DNA of 18,717 nucleotides from Flavonifractor sp963557075. GTDB lineage: Bacteria; Bacillota; Clostridia; Oscillospirales; Oscillospiraceae. The stretch is from the NCBI GenBank assembly GCA_963557075.1, contig CAUWDA010000039.1, positions 1 through 18,717 of the forward strand, in the 5' to 3' direction. A program made the position numbers and the translations under genes. Below the pieces are notes generated by a model. The model had not been told where the DNA came from. It searched no databases and saw nothing but the letters and a program-made list of their open reading frames with translations. The number at the start of each line of letters is the position of its first letter. The stretch's first letter is position 1. Below are positions 1 through 7,211 of the stretch, one piece after another.

Positions 1-1
1 C

Positions 2-1810
2 ATGCAAACATACGACGCTGGAACCTTCGATATCGCCGTCATCGGCGCGGGCCACGCGGGCATTGAGGCCGCTCTCGCCTCCGCCCGGCTGGGGCTGAAG
101 ACCCTGTGCTTCACCGTCAATCTGGACGCGGTGGGCAATATGCCCTGTAACCCCGCCATCGGCGGCACCGGCAAGGGCCATCTGGTGCGGGAGCTGGACG
201 CCCTGGGCGGGGAGATGGCCAGGGCCGCCGACCAGGCCTGCATCCAGTACCGCCTGCTCAACCGGGGCAAAGGCCCGGCGGTTTGGTCCCTCCGGGCCCA
301 GGCGGACCGCCGCCGCTACCAGGAGGTGATGAAGCACACCCTGGAGCGGCAGGACAATTTGTGGGTCAAGCAGGCGGAGGTGGTGCGCGTCCTGACAGAG
401 GACGGCAAGGTCTCCGCCGTGGTCACCGCCACCGGGGCGGTCTACCGGGTGGGCGCGGTGGTGGTAGCCACCGGCACCTTCCTGGGGGGACGCACCATCG
501 TCGGCGAAGTGACCCGGGACTCCGGCCCCGACGGTCTGTCCGCCGCCCTGCCCCTGACCGACAGTCTGAAGGAACTGGGGCTCACCCTCCGCCGGTTCAA
601 GACGGGCACGCCCCCCCGCATCCACGCCCGCAGCGTGGACTTCTCAAAGCTGGAGGTCCAGCCGGGGGACGAGCAGGTCCTGCCCTTCTCCTTTGAGACC
701 GCCGAGCCGCCGGAAAACAGGGCCATCTGCTGGCTGACCTACACCAACGAGCAGACCCACGCGGTCATCCGGGCCAACCTGGACCGCTCCCCCCTGTACG
801 ACGGCACCATTGAGGGGGTAGGCCCCCGGTACTGTCCCTCCATCGAGACCAAGATCGTCCGGTTCCCCGACAAGGAGCGGCACCAGCTCTTTCTGGAGCC
901 CATGGGACTTCATACCGAGGAGCTCTACCTCCAGGGCTTTTCCTCCTCACTGCCGGAGGAGGTACAGATCCAGATGCTCCACACCGTCCCCGGCCTGGAG
1001 CACGCCGAGATGACCCGGCCCGCCTATGCCATCGAGTATGAGTGTGTGGACCCCACCGAGCTGCTGCCCACCCTGGAGCACAAAAAGGTCCCCGGCCTGT
1101 ACGGCGCGGGACAGTTCAACGGCTCTTCCGGCTATGAGGAGGCCGCCGTCCAGGGCTTTGTGGCGGGGGTAAACGCCGCACTGAAGCTGCTGGGGCGGGA
1201 ACCCCTCATCCTTCGGCGGGACCAGGGATACATCGGAGTGCTCATCGACGACCTGGTGACCAAGGGCACCGACGAGCCCTACCGGATGATGACCTCCCGC
1301 ACCGAATACCGGCTGCTCCACCGGCAGGACAACGCCGACCAGCGGCTGTGCCCCATCGGCCACGCCATCGGGCTGGTCAGCGACCGGCGCATGGCGGCGG
1401 TGGAGGAGAAGTATGCCGCCGTCGCCCGGGAGATCAAGCGGCTGGAGCACACCGGCACCAGGGAGGGCAGACTGGTGGATCTGCTGCGCCGCCCGGAGAA
1501 TACGTATGCCGGTCTGGCTGACGCCGATCCCAACCGCCCCCAGTTGCCCGCAGAGATCACCCAGGCGGTGGAGATCTCCGTCAAGTATCAGGGGTACATT
1601 GACCGGCAGCTGCGGCAGGTGGCCGAGCAGCGGAGAATGGAATCCAGGCCCCTGCCTACTGACCTGGATTACCTGTCCATGGAGGGCCTGCGGCTGGAGG
1701 CCCGGCAGAAGCTGGACCGCATCCGGCCCCTGAACCTGGGCCAGGCCAGCCGGATCTCCGGCGTCAGCCCGGCAGATATTGCCGTGCTGATGGTAATGCT
1801 GGAGAAATAG
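2..1810 (+). CDS. mnmG: tRNA uridine-5-carboxymethylaminomethyl modification enzyme MnmG (GidA)
   Basis: FAD protein that, with MnmE, adds the carboxymethylaminomethyl group to C5 of the wobble uridine in a subset of tRNAs. The 602-residue product begins with a Rossmann dinucleotide motif, GAGHAG at residues 15-20. It then has the family signature PCNPAIGG (48-55, with Cys49), FKTGTPPR near 199-206, GPRYCPS with Cys278, SSGYEEAAVQG near 375-385 and TSRTEYRLLHRQDNADQRL near 431-449. Cys49 and Cys278 match the two conserved cysteines of the family. Length is slightly under the usual 620-630. The ATG is at the window edge, so an upstream start cannot be excluded, although the N terminus aligns well with the family. 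mnmA follows after a repeat-filled gap. MnmE is not in the window; its gene may lie just upstream. Identity is near certain; only the start is open. Confidence 0.96.
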   Translation: MQTYDAGTFDIAVIGAGHAGIEAALASARLGLKTLCFTVNLDAVGNMPCNPAIGGTGKGHLVRELDALGGEMARAADQACIQYRLLNRGKGPAVWSLRAQADRRRYQEVMKHTLERQDNLWVKQAEVVRVLTEDGKVSAVVTATGAVYRVGAVVVATGTFLGGRTIVGEVTRDSGPDGLSAALPLTDSLKELGLTLRRFKTGTPPRIHARSVDFSKLEVQPGDEQVLPFSFETAEPPENRAICWLTYTNEQTHAVIRANLDRSPLYDGTIEGVGPRYCPSIETKIVRFPDKERHQLFLEPMGLHTEELYLQGFSSSLPEEVQIQMLHTVPGLEHAEMTRPAYAIEYECVDPTELLPTLEHKKVPGLYGAGQFNGSSGYEEAAVQGFVAGVNAALKLLGREPLILRRDQGYIGVLIDDLVTKGTDEPYRMMTSRTEYRLLHRQDNADQRLCPIGHAIGLVSDRRMAAVEEKYAAVAREIKRLEHTGTREGRLVDLLRRPENTYAGLADADPNRPQLPAEITQAVEISVKYQGYIDRQLRQVAEQRRMESRPLPTDLDYLSMEGLRLEARQKLDRIRPLNLGQASRISGVSPADIAVLMVMLEK

Positions 1811-1919
1811 TCAGGAGTGATGAGACAGGAGTTGTGGTGTCCGGCGCAGCCGGATAAATTGAAATCATTCGCCTGCGGCAACTATCTTATCTTCTATCTT
1901 CTATCTCCTATCTCTCCCC
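1809..1919. repeat. Intergenic hairpin repeat, copy A
   Basis: Begins on the mnmG stop with AGTCAGGAGTGA. It holds a hairpin at 1840-1854 (TCCGGC, loop GCA, GCCGGA) and a weaker GCC-TGC-GGC hairpin at 1871-1879. It ends in a pyrimidine-rich arm of TATCTTC/TATCTCC units (1883-1915). The same parts in the same order occur at 5666-5786. The two copies share the start block, the CCGG...CCGG hairpin, the GCC...GGC hairpin and the TCTTCTA-type tail, but differ in loop sequence and spacing. It contains no credible ORF, and mnmA starts just beyond it. Confidence 0.75.
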
Positions 1920-1933
1920 TGGGGGTATGTTTT

Positions 1934-2950
1934 ATGCAGAAATCTGTGGTACTTGGCCTGTCCGGCGGGGTGGACTCCGCCGTGGCGGCCTCCCTGCTGC
2001 TGGAGCAGGGTTTTGCTGTCACCGGTCTCTACCTGGACATCGGTCTGGGGGGGACCGGGGCGGCTGATGCCGCCGCGGTGGCCGACCGGCTGGGCATCCC
2101 CTTTGAGACGGCCGACATCCGGGCCGATCTGGAGGCCCAGGTATGCACTCCCTTCGCCGCCGCCTATCAGGCGGGGCGTACCCCGCTGCCCTGCGCCCTG
2201 TGCAACCCTACGGTGAAATTCCCCGCCCTGTTCCGGCTGGCCGACAAAATCGGGGCTCCCTTTGTGTCCACCGGGCACTACGCCAATGTGGAAAACGGTG
2301 TGCTCTTGCGGGGCCGGCCCGCCAACGACCAGTCCTATATGCTGGCCCGCCTCACCAGGGAGCAATTACAGCAGGTGATCTTCCCACTCGGAAATTACGA
2401 AAAGGCGGAGGTCCGGCAGCTGGCAAAAAACTTTGGCATCCCCGTGGCCGACAAGCCGGACTCCATGGAGATCTGCTTCATCCCCGACGGGGATTACGCC
2501 GCCTGGCTGGAAGCCAGAGGGTTTTCCACACAGCCGGGGGATTTTGTGGACAAGGATGGCAGGGTGCTGGCCCAACACGGGGGCATCCACCGCTACACCC
2601 TGGGCCAGGGCCGCGGCCTGGGCGTTTCCGGCCCCCACCGGTACTACGTGTCCGCCATTCGCCCGGAGACCAACCAGGTGGTGCTGTCCGACGGCTCCGA
2701 CCTGGGAAAATCCGTCGTATTCTGCTCCGACCCCAACTGGATCGGGGTGGAGGGGCTGGACGGCCCGCTGGAGGGGACGGTACGGCTGCGCCACTCCCGC
2801 ACGGAGCTGCCGGCCACCCTCTCCCCGGCAGGGGATGGGGTGCGGCTGGACATGGCGGACCCCGCCCGGGCGCCCACGCCCGGCCAGCTGGCGGTGTTCT
2901 ATCTGGGGGACACCGTGGCCGGGTCGGCCTGGATCGAGGGGGCCATCTGA
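1934..2950 (+). CDS. mnmA: tRNA-specific 2-thiouridylase MnmA (short form)
   Basis: Activates the wobble uridine of tRNA with ATP and inserts sulfur at C2. The ATG at 1934 (338 residues) is chosen because the PP-loop SGGVDS then falls at residues 10-15, as in the family. The open frame extends upstream to 1817, but that part is translated repeat A. Other signatures are a CALCN segment with Cys87 and Cys90, STGHYA (112-117), NDQSYML (131-137) and MEICFIPDGDY (178-188) with Cys181. Cys90 and Cys181 are the expected catalytic pair. The protein is 20-30 residues shorter than typical MnmA; most of the loss is the segment after the first beta-alpha unit (near 35-50). The ribosome site (GGGGG near 1921-1925) is weak. 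Same modification pathway as mnmG. Close alternative: a divergent paralogue of the MnmA family. Confidence 0.9.
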   Translation: MQKSVVLGLSGGVDSAVAASLLLEQGFAVTGLYLDIGLGGTGAADAAAVADRLGIPFETADIRADLEAQVCTPFAAAYQAGRTPLPCALCNPTVKFPALFRLADKIGAPFVSTGHYANVENGVLLRGRPANDQSYMLARLTREQLQQVIFPLGNYEKAEVRQLAKNFGIPVADKPDSMEICFIPDGDYAAWLEARGFSTQPGDFVDKDGRVLAQHGGIHRYTLGQGRGLGVSGPHRYYVSAIRPETNQVVLSDGSDLGKSVVFCSDPNWIGVEGLDGPLEGTVRLRHSRTELPATLSPAGDGVRLDMADPARAPTPGQLAVFYLGDTVAGSAWIEGAI

Positions 2951-2952
2951 TG

Positions 2953-2961
2953 TTATCCACA
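2953..2961 (+). promoter_or_regulatory. Perfect DnaA box (TTATCCACA)
   Basis: An exact 9-base consensus DnaA site in the 26-base gap between mnmA and the decarboxylase gene, directly before the ribosome binding site. Binding here is inferred from sequence only; one 9-mer could be chance, although the window as a whole is strongly enriched for exact boxes. Confidence 0.5.
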
Positions 2962-2962
2962 A

Positions 2963-2968
2963 AGGAGG
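2963..2968 (+). promoter_or_regulatory. Ribosome binding site deciding the decarboxylase start
   Basis: An exact AGGAGG lies 8 bases before the GTG at 2977. The ATG at 2950, which overlaps the mnmA stop, would place this strong site inside the coding region, so 2977 is the better start. Confidence 0.8.
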
Positions 2969-2976
2969 GAACCCCT

Positions 2977-4296
2977 GTGGAAAAAACGCCGCTATATGAC
3001 GCGCTGACCGCCTTCGCGGCCCAGGAGCCGCTGCGGATGCACATGCCCGGTCACAAGGGCAAGCCCCTGCCGGGGAAAGAGCTGGCGGGGCTGCCCGCCA
3101 TCGACTTTACCGAACTGCCCCCCACCGGCGACCTCTTCGACGGGGGAGGGGCCATCGGGGAGGCGGAGCAGCTGTGGGCCGACCTCTTCTCCATGGACAG
3201 CTGCCTCTTTCTCACAGGCGGCTCCACCCAGGGGGTGCTGGCCGCCCTCACCCTGGCCTGCCGGCCGGGGGACTCAATCCTGCTGGACCGGGGGAGCCAC
3301 CGCTCGGCCTATAACGCCCTGGCCCTGCTGGATCTGCACCCGGTCTATCTGGACCGGCCCTGGCTGGCTCAGGCGGGGGTGACCGGCCCCATTTCCCCGG
3401 AAACCGTGGAGCAGCAGCTGGAGGCCCACCCCGAGATCAGGACGCTTTGTATTACCTCGCCCACTTATTACGGCGTGTTGTCAGATCTGCCCGCTCTGGC
3501 AGAGGTGATGCACCGCCGGGGGGGCACCCTGGTGGTGGACGGGGCCCATGGGGCCCATCTGCCCTTTTTGGGGAACTGCGATCTTTCAGCCGGCGACCTG
3601 CTGGTGGTATCCGCCCACAAGACCCTGCCCGCCCCGGGACAGACCGCTCTGCTCCTCTCGGGCGAAACCTTTTCCCATGCCGACCTGCGGCGGGCGGCCA
3701 GCATCTACGGCTCCTCCAGCCCCTCCTATCCCATGATGGCGGCACTGGATCTGTGCCGGGCCCATATGCTGGAGGGAGGGGGGGCGGCTTATCGCCGGAC
3801 GGCGGAGGAAGTGGCCCGGCTGCGGCAGTGCTTCCCCGCCCTTACGGAGCAGGACGCCCGCCTGGACCCCACCCGGCTGGTGCTGCGGGCCCCCGACGGC
3901 TACACTGCCCAGGCGGCTTTGGAGAAGCAAAACGTGTGGCCTGAGATGGCCGACGGGGGCCATGTGGTGCTCATCCCCACCTGCGCCGACGGCCCGGTGG
4001 AGTTTGCCCGGCTGGAGGAGGCACTGAGGCTGGTGGAGCTGGGTTCCTGTCCCGGCTATCCGCCGCCGCCCGCCCCTCCGGAGACGGTACTCACCCCCCG
4101 GCAGGCCCTCTTTGCCCCCCGGCGGACCCTGCCGCTGGAGCAGGCAGAGGGCCTGATCTCCGCCGGACAGGTGGCCCCCTATCCCCCCGGCATCCCCGTT
4201 ATCGCACCGGGGGAGCGGATCGAGAAAAAAAGTATCGCATATTTGAAACAAATAGGTTATAATACACTGGAAGATGTCTCTGTGGCCGTCCTGTGA
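2977..4296 (+). CDS. Orn/Lys/Arg decarboxylase family PLP enzyme (YaaO-like)
   Basis: Fold-type I PLP enzyme of the family of biosynthetic arginine, lysine and ornithine decarboxylases; the substrate cannot be read from the sequence. From the GTG at 2977 it has 439 residues. The N-terminal MHMPGHKG (21-28) is a family hallmark. TGGSTQG (80-86) forms the phosphate-binding region, GSHRS (106-110) carries the histidine that stacks on the cofactor, VVDGAHGAH (186-194) supplies the pyridine-binding Asp188, and SAHKTLP (212-218) contains Lys215, the expected Schiff-base lysine. The C terminus has PYPPGIPVIAPGERI. Length fits the short Gram-positive forms rather than the roughly 700-residue enterobacterial ones. 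Position before darA and holB matches Bacillus yaaO. The last 20 or so codons are AT-rich and unlike the rest, perhaps because they house a promoter for darA. Confidence 0.9.
   Translation: MEKTPLYDALTAFAAQEPLRMHMPGHKGKPLPGKELAGLPAIDFTELPPTGDLFDGGGAIGEAEQLWADLFSMDSCLFLTGGSTQGVLAALTLACRPGDSILLDRGSHRSAYNALALLDLHPVYLDRPWLAQAGVTGPISPETVEQQLEAHPEIRTLCITSPTYYGVLSDLPALAEVMHRRGGTLVVDGAHGAHLPFLGNCDLSAGDLLVVSAHKTLPAPGQTALLLSGETFSHADLRRAASIYGSSSPSYPMMAALDLCRAHMLEGGGAAYRRTAEEVARLRQCFPALTEQDARLDPTRLVLRAPDGYTAQAALEKQNVWPEMADGGHVVLIPTCADGPVEFARLEEALRLVELGSCPGYPPPPAPPETVLTPRQALFAPRRTLPLEQAEGLISAGQVAPYPPGIPVIAPGERIEKKSIAYLKQIGYNTLEDVSVAVL
4243..4263 (+). promoter_or_regulatory. Possible darA promoter inside the end of the decarboxylase gene
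   Basis: An exact TATAAT lies at 4258-4263 within an AT-rich island (about 4223-4266) in otherwise GC-rich coding sequence, 85 bases before the darA start. No good -35 element lies at 16-18 bases; the nearby TTGAAA (4243-4248) is too close. Weak prediction. Confidence 0.3.
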
Positions 4297-4347
4297 AACG
4301 CGGCCCCAGCGCCGGAATCCCGGCATCTTTAAGCAGGAGGGATACAC

Positions 4348-4671
4348 ATGAAACTGGTCCTGGCTATCATCAACCATGACGACGCCAATACCGTTACCCA
4401 GGCCCTGACCAAAAAGGGCTTCTCATCCACCAAGCTGGCCACCACCGGCGGCTTTCTGATGGCGGGCAACGTGACCATCCTCATCGGTGTGGATGAGGAG
4501 AAGGTGCAGACTGTTATTGATATCATCAAAGAGCACTCCCACTCCCGCAAGCAGATGATCCCCACCACCACCGAGATGAGCTATGGCTACTACCCCTCCA
4601 TGCCCGTGGAGGTCGTGGTGGGCGGAGCCACCATCTTTGTGGTGGACATCGAGCGGTTCGAGCGGGTGTAA
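4348..4671 (+). CDS. darA: Cyclic di-AMP receptor DarA (PII-like, YaaQ)
   Basis: Small trimeric PII-like protein that binds the second messenger c-di-AMP in the cytoplasm; its downstream partners are largely unsettled. The product is 107 residues, near the usual length of about 109. It begins MKLVLAIINHDDA and contains TTGGFLMAGNVT (near 32-43), the glycine-rich loop region of the family, then GVDEEKV, and ends with VVGGATIFVVDIERFERV. A strong AGGAGG lies shortly before the ATG. holB starts one base after its stop, so the two are co-transcribed. In Bacillus darA (yaaQ) is also followed by holB, with yaaR between, and preceded by tmk; both those genes are absent here. Identity is very likely. 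Confidence 0.93.
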   Translation: MKLVLAIINHDDANTVTQALTKKGFSSTKLATTGGFLMAGNVTILIGVDEEKVQTVIDIIKEHSHSRKQMIPTTTEMSYGYYPSMPVEVVVGGATIFVVDIERFERV

Positions 4672-4672
4672 G

Positions 4673-5677
4673 ATGGAGTTGTCCCGTCTGGCGGGGAACG
4701 CCCCTCTGAAGCGGCAGCTCTCTCTGGAGACCGCCCGGCGGGGCCTGTCTCACGCTTACATCATCAGCGGGCCGGCGGGGTCGGGCAAGCGTACCCTGGC
4801 CGGCCTGCTCTCTGCTGCCCTGGTGTGTACCGGCGGGGGAGAGGTCCCCTGTTTTTCCTGCTCCGGTTGTAAAAAGGCCCTGGGGAACATCCACCCCGAC
4901 GTGGTCCATGCCGGCGGCGAGGGGGACGAGCTCAACGTGGCCCGGATCCGGGCTATCCGCAACGACGCCTACATCAAACCCAACGAGGCCCCCAGGAAGG
5001 TATACATCCTGGAGGGGGCCCAGAATATGAACGCCCCCAGCCAGAATGCCCTGCTCAAGCTGCTGGAGGACGGCCCGGCCTACGCCGCCTTCCTCCTGCT
5101 CACCGACAACGCCGCTGCATTGCTGCCCACGGTGCGCTCCCGGTGCGAGGTGCTGGCCCTCTCCCCGGTGACCGTTCAGGAGGCGGAGTCCTTTCTGGCC
5201 GCCCGCTATCCGGACCGCACCCCGGCGGAGATCGCCCATGCCGCCGCCCGGTGCGAGGGTATTCTGGGCCGGGCGGTGGACCAGCTGGAGGGGAAGGCCG
5301 GAGACGGCAAGGCCCTGGAGGGGGCGGCCACTCTGCTGAAGCGGCTGTGCGACCGGGATGAGCTGGCCATTCTGGACTTCTGCGCCGGGCTGGAGCGGGA
5401 CAAGTGGGACCGGGATGCCATAGGCGCCCTGCTGGATGAATTTCTCCTGCTGACCCGGGACTGTCTGGTCTGTGCCGCCGGGGCCCTCCATGAGAGCGAC
5501 CCCCGCCGCCGGGCGCTGGCAGAGCAGGGGGCCGGGGCCCTGTCCCCCAAGGTCCTCACCGGCGCCGCCGCGCTGGCGGAGCAGCTGCGCACCGCCTGCG
5601 GCTTCTATGTGGGCGCGGGCCATATCGCCGGCTGGCTGGGCGCAGGGCTGGCCCGGATTTTTCTAAGTCAGGAGTGA
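4673..5677 (+). CDS. holB: DNA polymerase III delta prime subunit (clamp loader)
   Basis: AAA+ clamp-loader subunit that helps load the DnaN sliding clamp. The ATG at 4673 (334 residues) is one base after the darA stop. The open frame reaches back to 4583, but that part overlaps darA in another frame. Features: GPAGSGKRT (Walker-A-like, 33-41); a four-cysteine zinc module Cys52, Cys60, Cys63, Cys66; SQNALLKLLEDGP in the middle; and LLPTVRSRCEVL with the SRC motif shared by clamp-loader subunits. There is no tau-type extension, so delta prime fits better than DnaX. The Walker B acidic pair is not conserved (VYILEGAQ). Oddly, the last three codons and stop (Ser-Gln-Glu-stop) lie inside repeat copy B. 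The ribosome site inside darA is weak, suggesting translational coupling. Confidence 0.92.
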   Translation: MELSRLAGNAPLKRQLSLETARRGLSHAYIISGPAGSGKRTLAGLLSAALVCTGGGEVPCFSCSGCKKALGNIHPDVVHAGGEGDELNVARIRAIRNDAYIKPNEAPRKVYILEGAQNMNAPSQNALLKLLEDGPAYAAFLLLTDNAAALLPTVRSRCEVLALSPVTVQEAESFLAARYPDRTPAEIAHAAARCEGILGRAVDQLEGKAGDGKALEGAATLLKRLCDRDELAILDFCAGLERDKWDRDAIGALLDEFLLLTRDCLVCAAGALHESDPRRRALAEQGAGALSPKVLTGAAALAEQLRTACGFYVGAGHIAGWLGAGLARIFLSQE

Positions 5678-5786
5678 CGAGACAGAAGACAGAAGATATG
5701 GCATCCGGCTGCGCCGGATCAATACGATCTTATTTGCCGAAGGCAAATACCATCACTCCTATCTTCTTACTTCTATCTCCACACTC
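5666..5786. repeat. Intergenic hairpin repeat, copy B, with terminal inverted repeats
   Basis: Starts with the same AGTCAGGAGTGA block as copy A. A left arm (5672-5698) and right arm (5760-5786) form an imperfect inverted repeat, 22 of 27 positions by eye. Inside are two perfect hairpins: 5703-5719 (ATCCGGC, loop TGC, GCCGGAT) and 5731-5749 (TATTTGCC, loop GAA, GGCAAATA). It fills the holB-yaaT gap and looks like a small non-coding repeat (MITE- or REP-like) without a protein of its own. Confidence 0.8.
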
Positions 5787-5805
5787 TGTATGATTGGAGG
5801 TAACT

Positions 5806-7101
5806 ATGACCGAGATCATCGGCGTCCGCTTCAAAAGCGGGGGCAAGCAATATTATTTCGATCCCCAGGGACAGCAGGTCGCTCCCGGACAGGGGGTCAT
5901 CATCGAGACCTCCCGTGGTCTGGAGTACGGCGAATGCACCCAGGGCAACACCATGGTGGAGGACGAAGAGGTGGTGCAGCCTCTGCGCCCCCTGGTGCGC
6001 CTGGCCACCGACAGGGATCTGGAGACGGTGGAACGGAACCACGAGAAGGAGAAGCGTGCCTTCACCATCTGCCAGGAGAAGATCGCCGCCCACGGGCTGG
6101 ACATGAAGCTGGTGGAGGTGGAGTACAGCTTTGAGGGCAACAAGATCCTCTTTTTCTTCACCTCTGAGGGCCGGGTGGACTTCCGGGCCCTGGTGAAGGA
6201 CCTGGCCAGTGTCTTCCATGCCCGCATCGAGCTGCGGCAGATCGGCGTGCGGGACGAGGCCAAGATGCTGGGCGGCCTGGGTATCTGCGGGCGGCCCCTG
6301 TGCTGCGCCTCCTTCCTGGACGAGTTTCAGCCGGTGTCCATCAAGATGGCCAAGACCCAGAACCTGTCCCTCAACCCCACCAAGATCTCAGGCACCTGTG
6401 GGCGGCTCATGTGCTGCCTGAAATACGAGCAGGAGGCCTATGAGGACGCGGTGCGCCGGATGCCCAAGAACGAGTCCTTTGTGGAGACCCCCGAGGGAGT
6501 GGGCACCGTGTCCCAGGTCAATCTGCTGCGGGAGACGGTGAAGGTGCGGCTGGATGACCAGCCCGACGCCCCCAAGTGCTTCCACAACTGCGAGCTGCGG
6601 GTGGTGCGCAGCGGCAAGGGAAAGCGTCCGGAGGACTATGTGGCTCCGCCGCCGGAGGAGCTGGCCAAGCTGCGGAAGGTCACCCCTGTGGAGGAGCCCC
6701 GCATCCTGACAGAAAACGCGAACAGCGCGCTGGCCGGACTGTCTGTTCCCCCGGCGGAGGAGAGTGCCCCTCCCGCCGAGCCCCGCCGGAACCGACGCCG
6801 CCGGAAGAGCGGCGGGGAGCAGGCTCAGGGCAAGCGGGAGGAAGGAAGCGCCCCTCAGAAGCCCAGCCAGCCCAAGCCCCCCAGAGGGGAGGGCAGACCC
6901 AGGCCGGAAAACAAGCCCAGACCGGAGCAAAAGCCCAGGGGAGAGAACCGCTCCAAGCCCCAGGAGGGCGGAAAGTCCGCCCCGGTTCCGGAGAAGGCCG
7001 CTGCCGAGGGTCAGTCCCCTGCCGGAGAGAAGAAGCGGCCCCGCCGCCGGTATCACCGCCGTCCCCGTGGGGACAAGCCCCAGACGCCTCCCGCCCAGTA
7101 A
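5806..7101 (+). CDS. yaaT: PSP1-domain Fe-S protein YaaT with long basic C-terminal tail
   Basis: Homologue of Bacillus YaaT (RicT), which works with RicA and RicF (YmcA, YlbF) in a complex that carries [4Fe-4S] clusters and affects mRNA processing, sporulation and biofilm formation. The ATG at 5806 is chosen because TTGGAGG sits just before it; the TTG at 5794 is part of that site. The 431-residue protein has a conserved core to about residue 275 with two cysteine clusters, Cys161/166/167 and Cys198/203/204, both of the pattern CGRx(2)CC. A tail of about 130 residues (near 303-431) is rich in Lys, Arg, Pro, Glu and Gly, with repeated KPRPE/KPRGE-like units and an RRRYHRRPRG patch; it is probably disordered and may bind RNA. 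Bacillus YaaT is about 275 residues, so this tail is an addition. Confidence 0.92.
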   Translation: MTEIIGVRFKSGGKQYYFDPQGQQVAPGQGVIIETSRGLEYGECTQGNTMVEDEEVVQPLRPLVRLATDRDLETVERNHEKEKRAFTICQEKIAAHGLDMKLVEVEYSFEGNKILFFFTSEGRVDFRALVKDLASVFHARIELRQIGVRDEAKMLGGLGICGRPLCCASFLDEFQPVSIKMAKTQNLSLNPTKISGTCGRLMCCLKYEQEAYEDAVRRMPKNESFVETPEGVGTVSQVNLLRETVKVRLDDQPDAPKCFHNCELRVVRSGKGKRPEDYVAPPPEELAKLRKVTPVEEPRILTENANSALAGLSVPPAEESAPPAEPRRNRRRRKSGGEQAQGKREEGSAPQKPSQPKPPRGEGRPRPENKPRPEQKPRGENRSKPQEGGKSAPVPEKAAAEGQSPAGEKKRPRRRYHRRPRGDKPQTPPAQ

Positions 7102-7124
7102 AAGGGCCTGCAAAAATGGAATAT

Positions 7125-7155
7125 AAAAAATGGCCGCCATAGGCGGCCATTTTTT
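7125..7155. terminator. Bidirectional intrinsic terminator
   Basis: Perfect 14-bp stem: AAAAAATGGCCGCC (7125-7138), loop ATA, then its complement ending in six T (7142-7155). It works on both strands, ending yaaT from the left and the convergent CmpB-like gene from the right. The stem core recurs in the terminator at 9236-9267. Confidence 0.93.
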
Positions 7156-7211
7156 ATCGTGATCTCCGCTGTCCGGGGAGACGGTCATCCAGCGGCAAGT
7201 CCTTCCGGACG

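Noticed and set aside
2143..2976. Long N-terminal extension of the decarboxylase frame
   Set aside because: Overlaps mnmA in another frame; the strong ribosome site at 2963-2968 and the family N terminus place the start at 2977.
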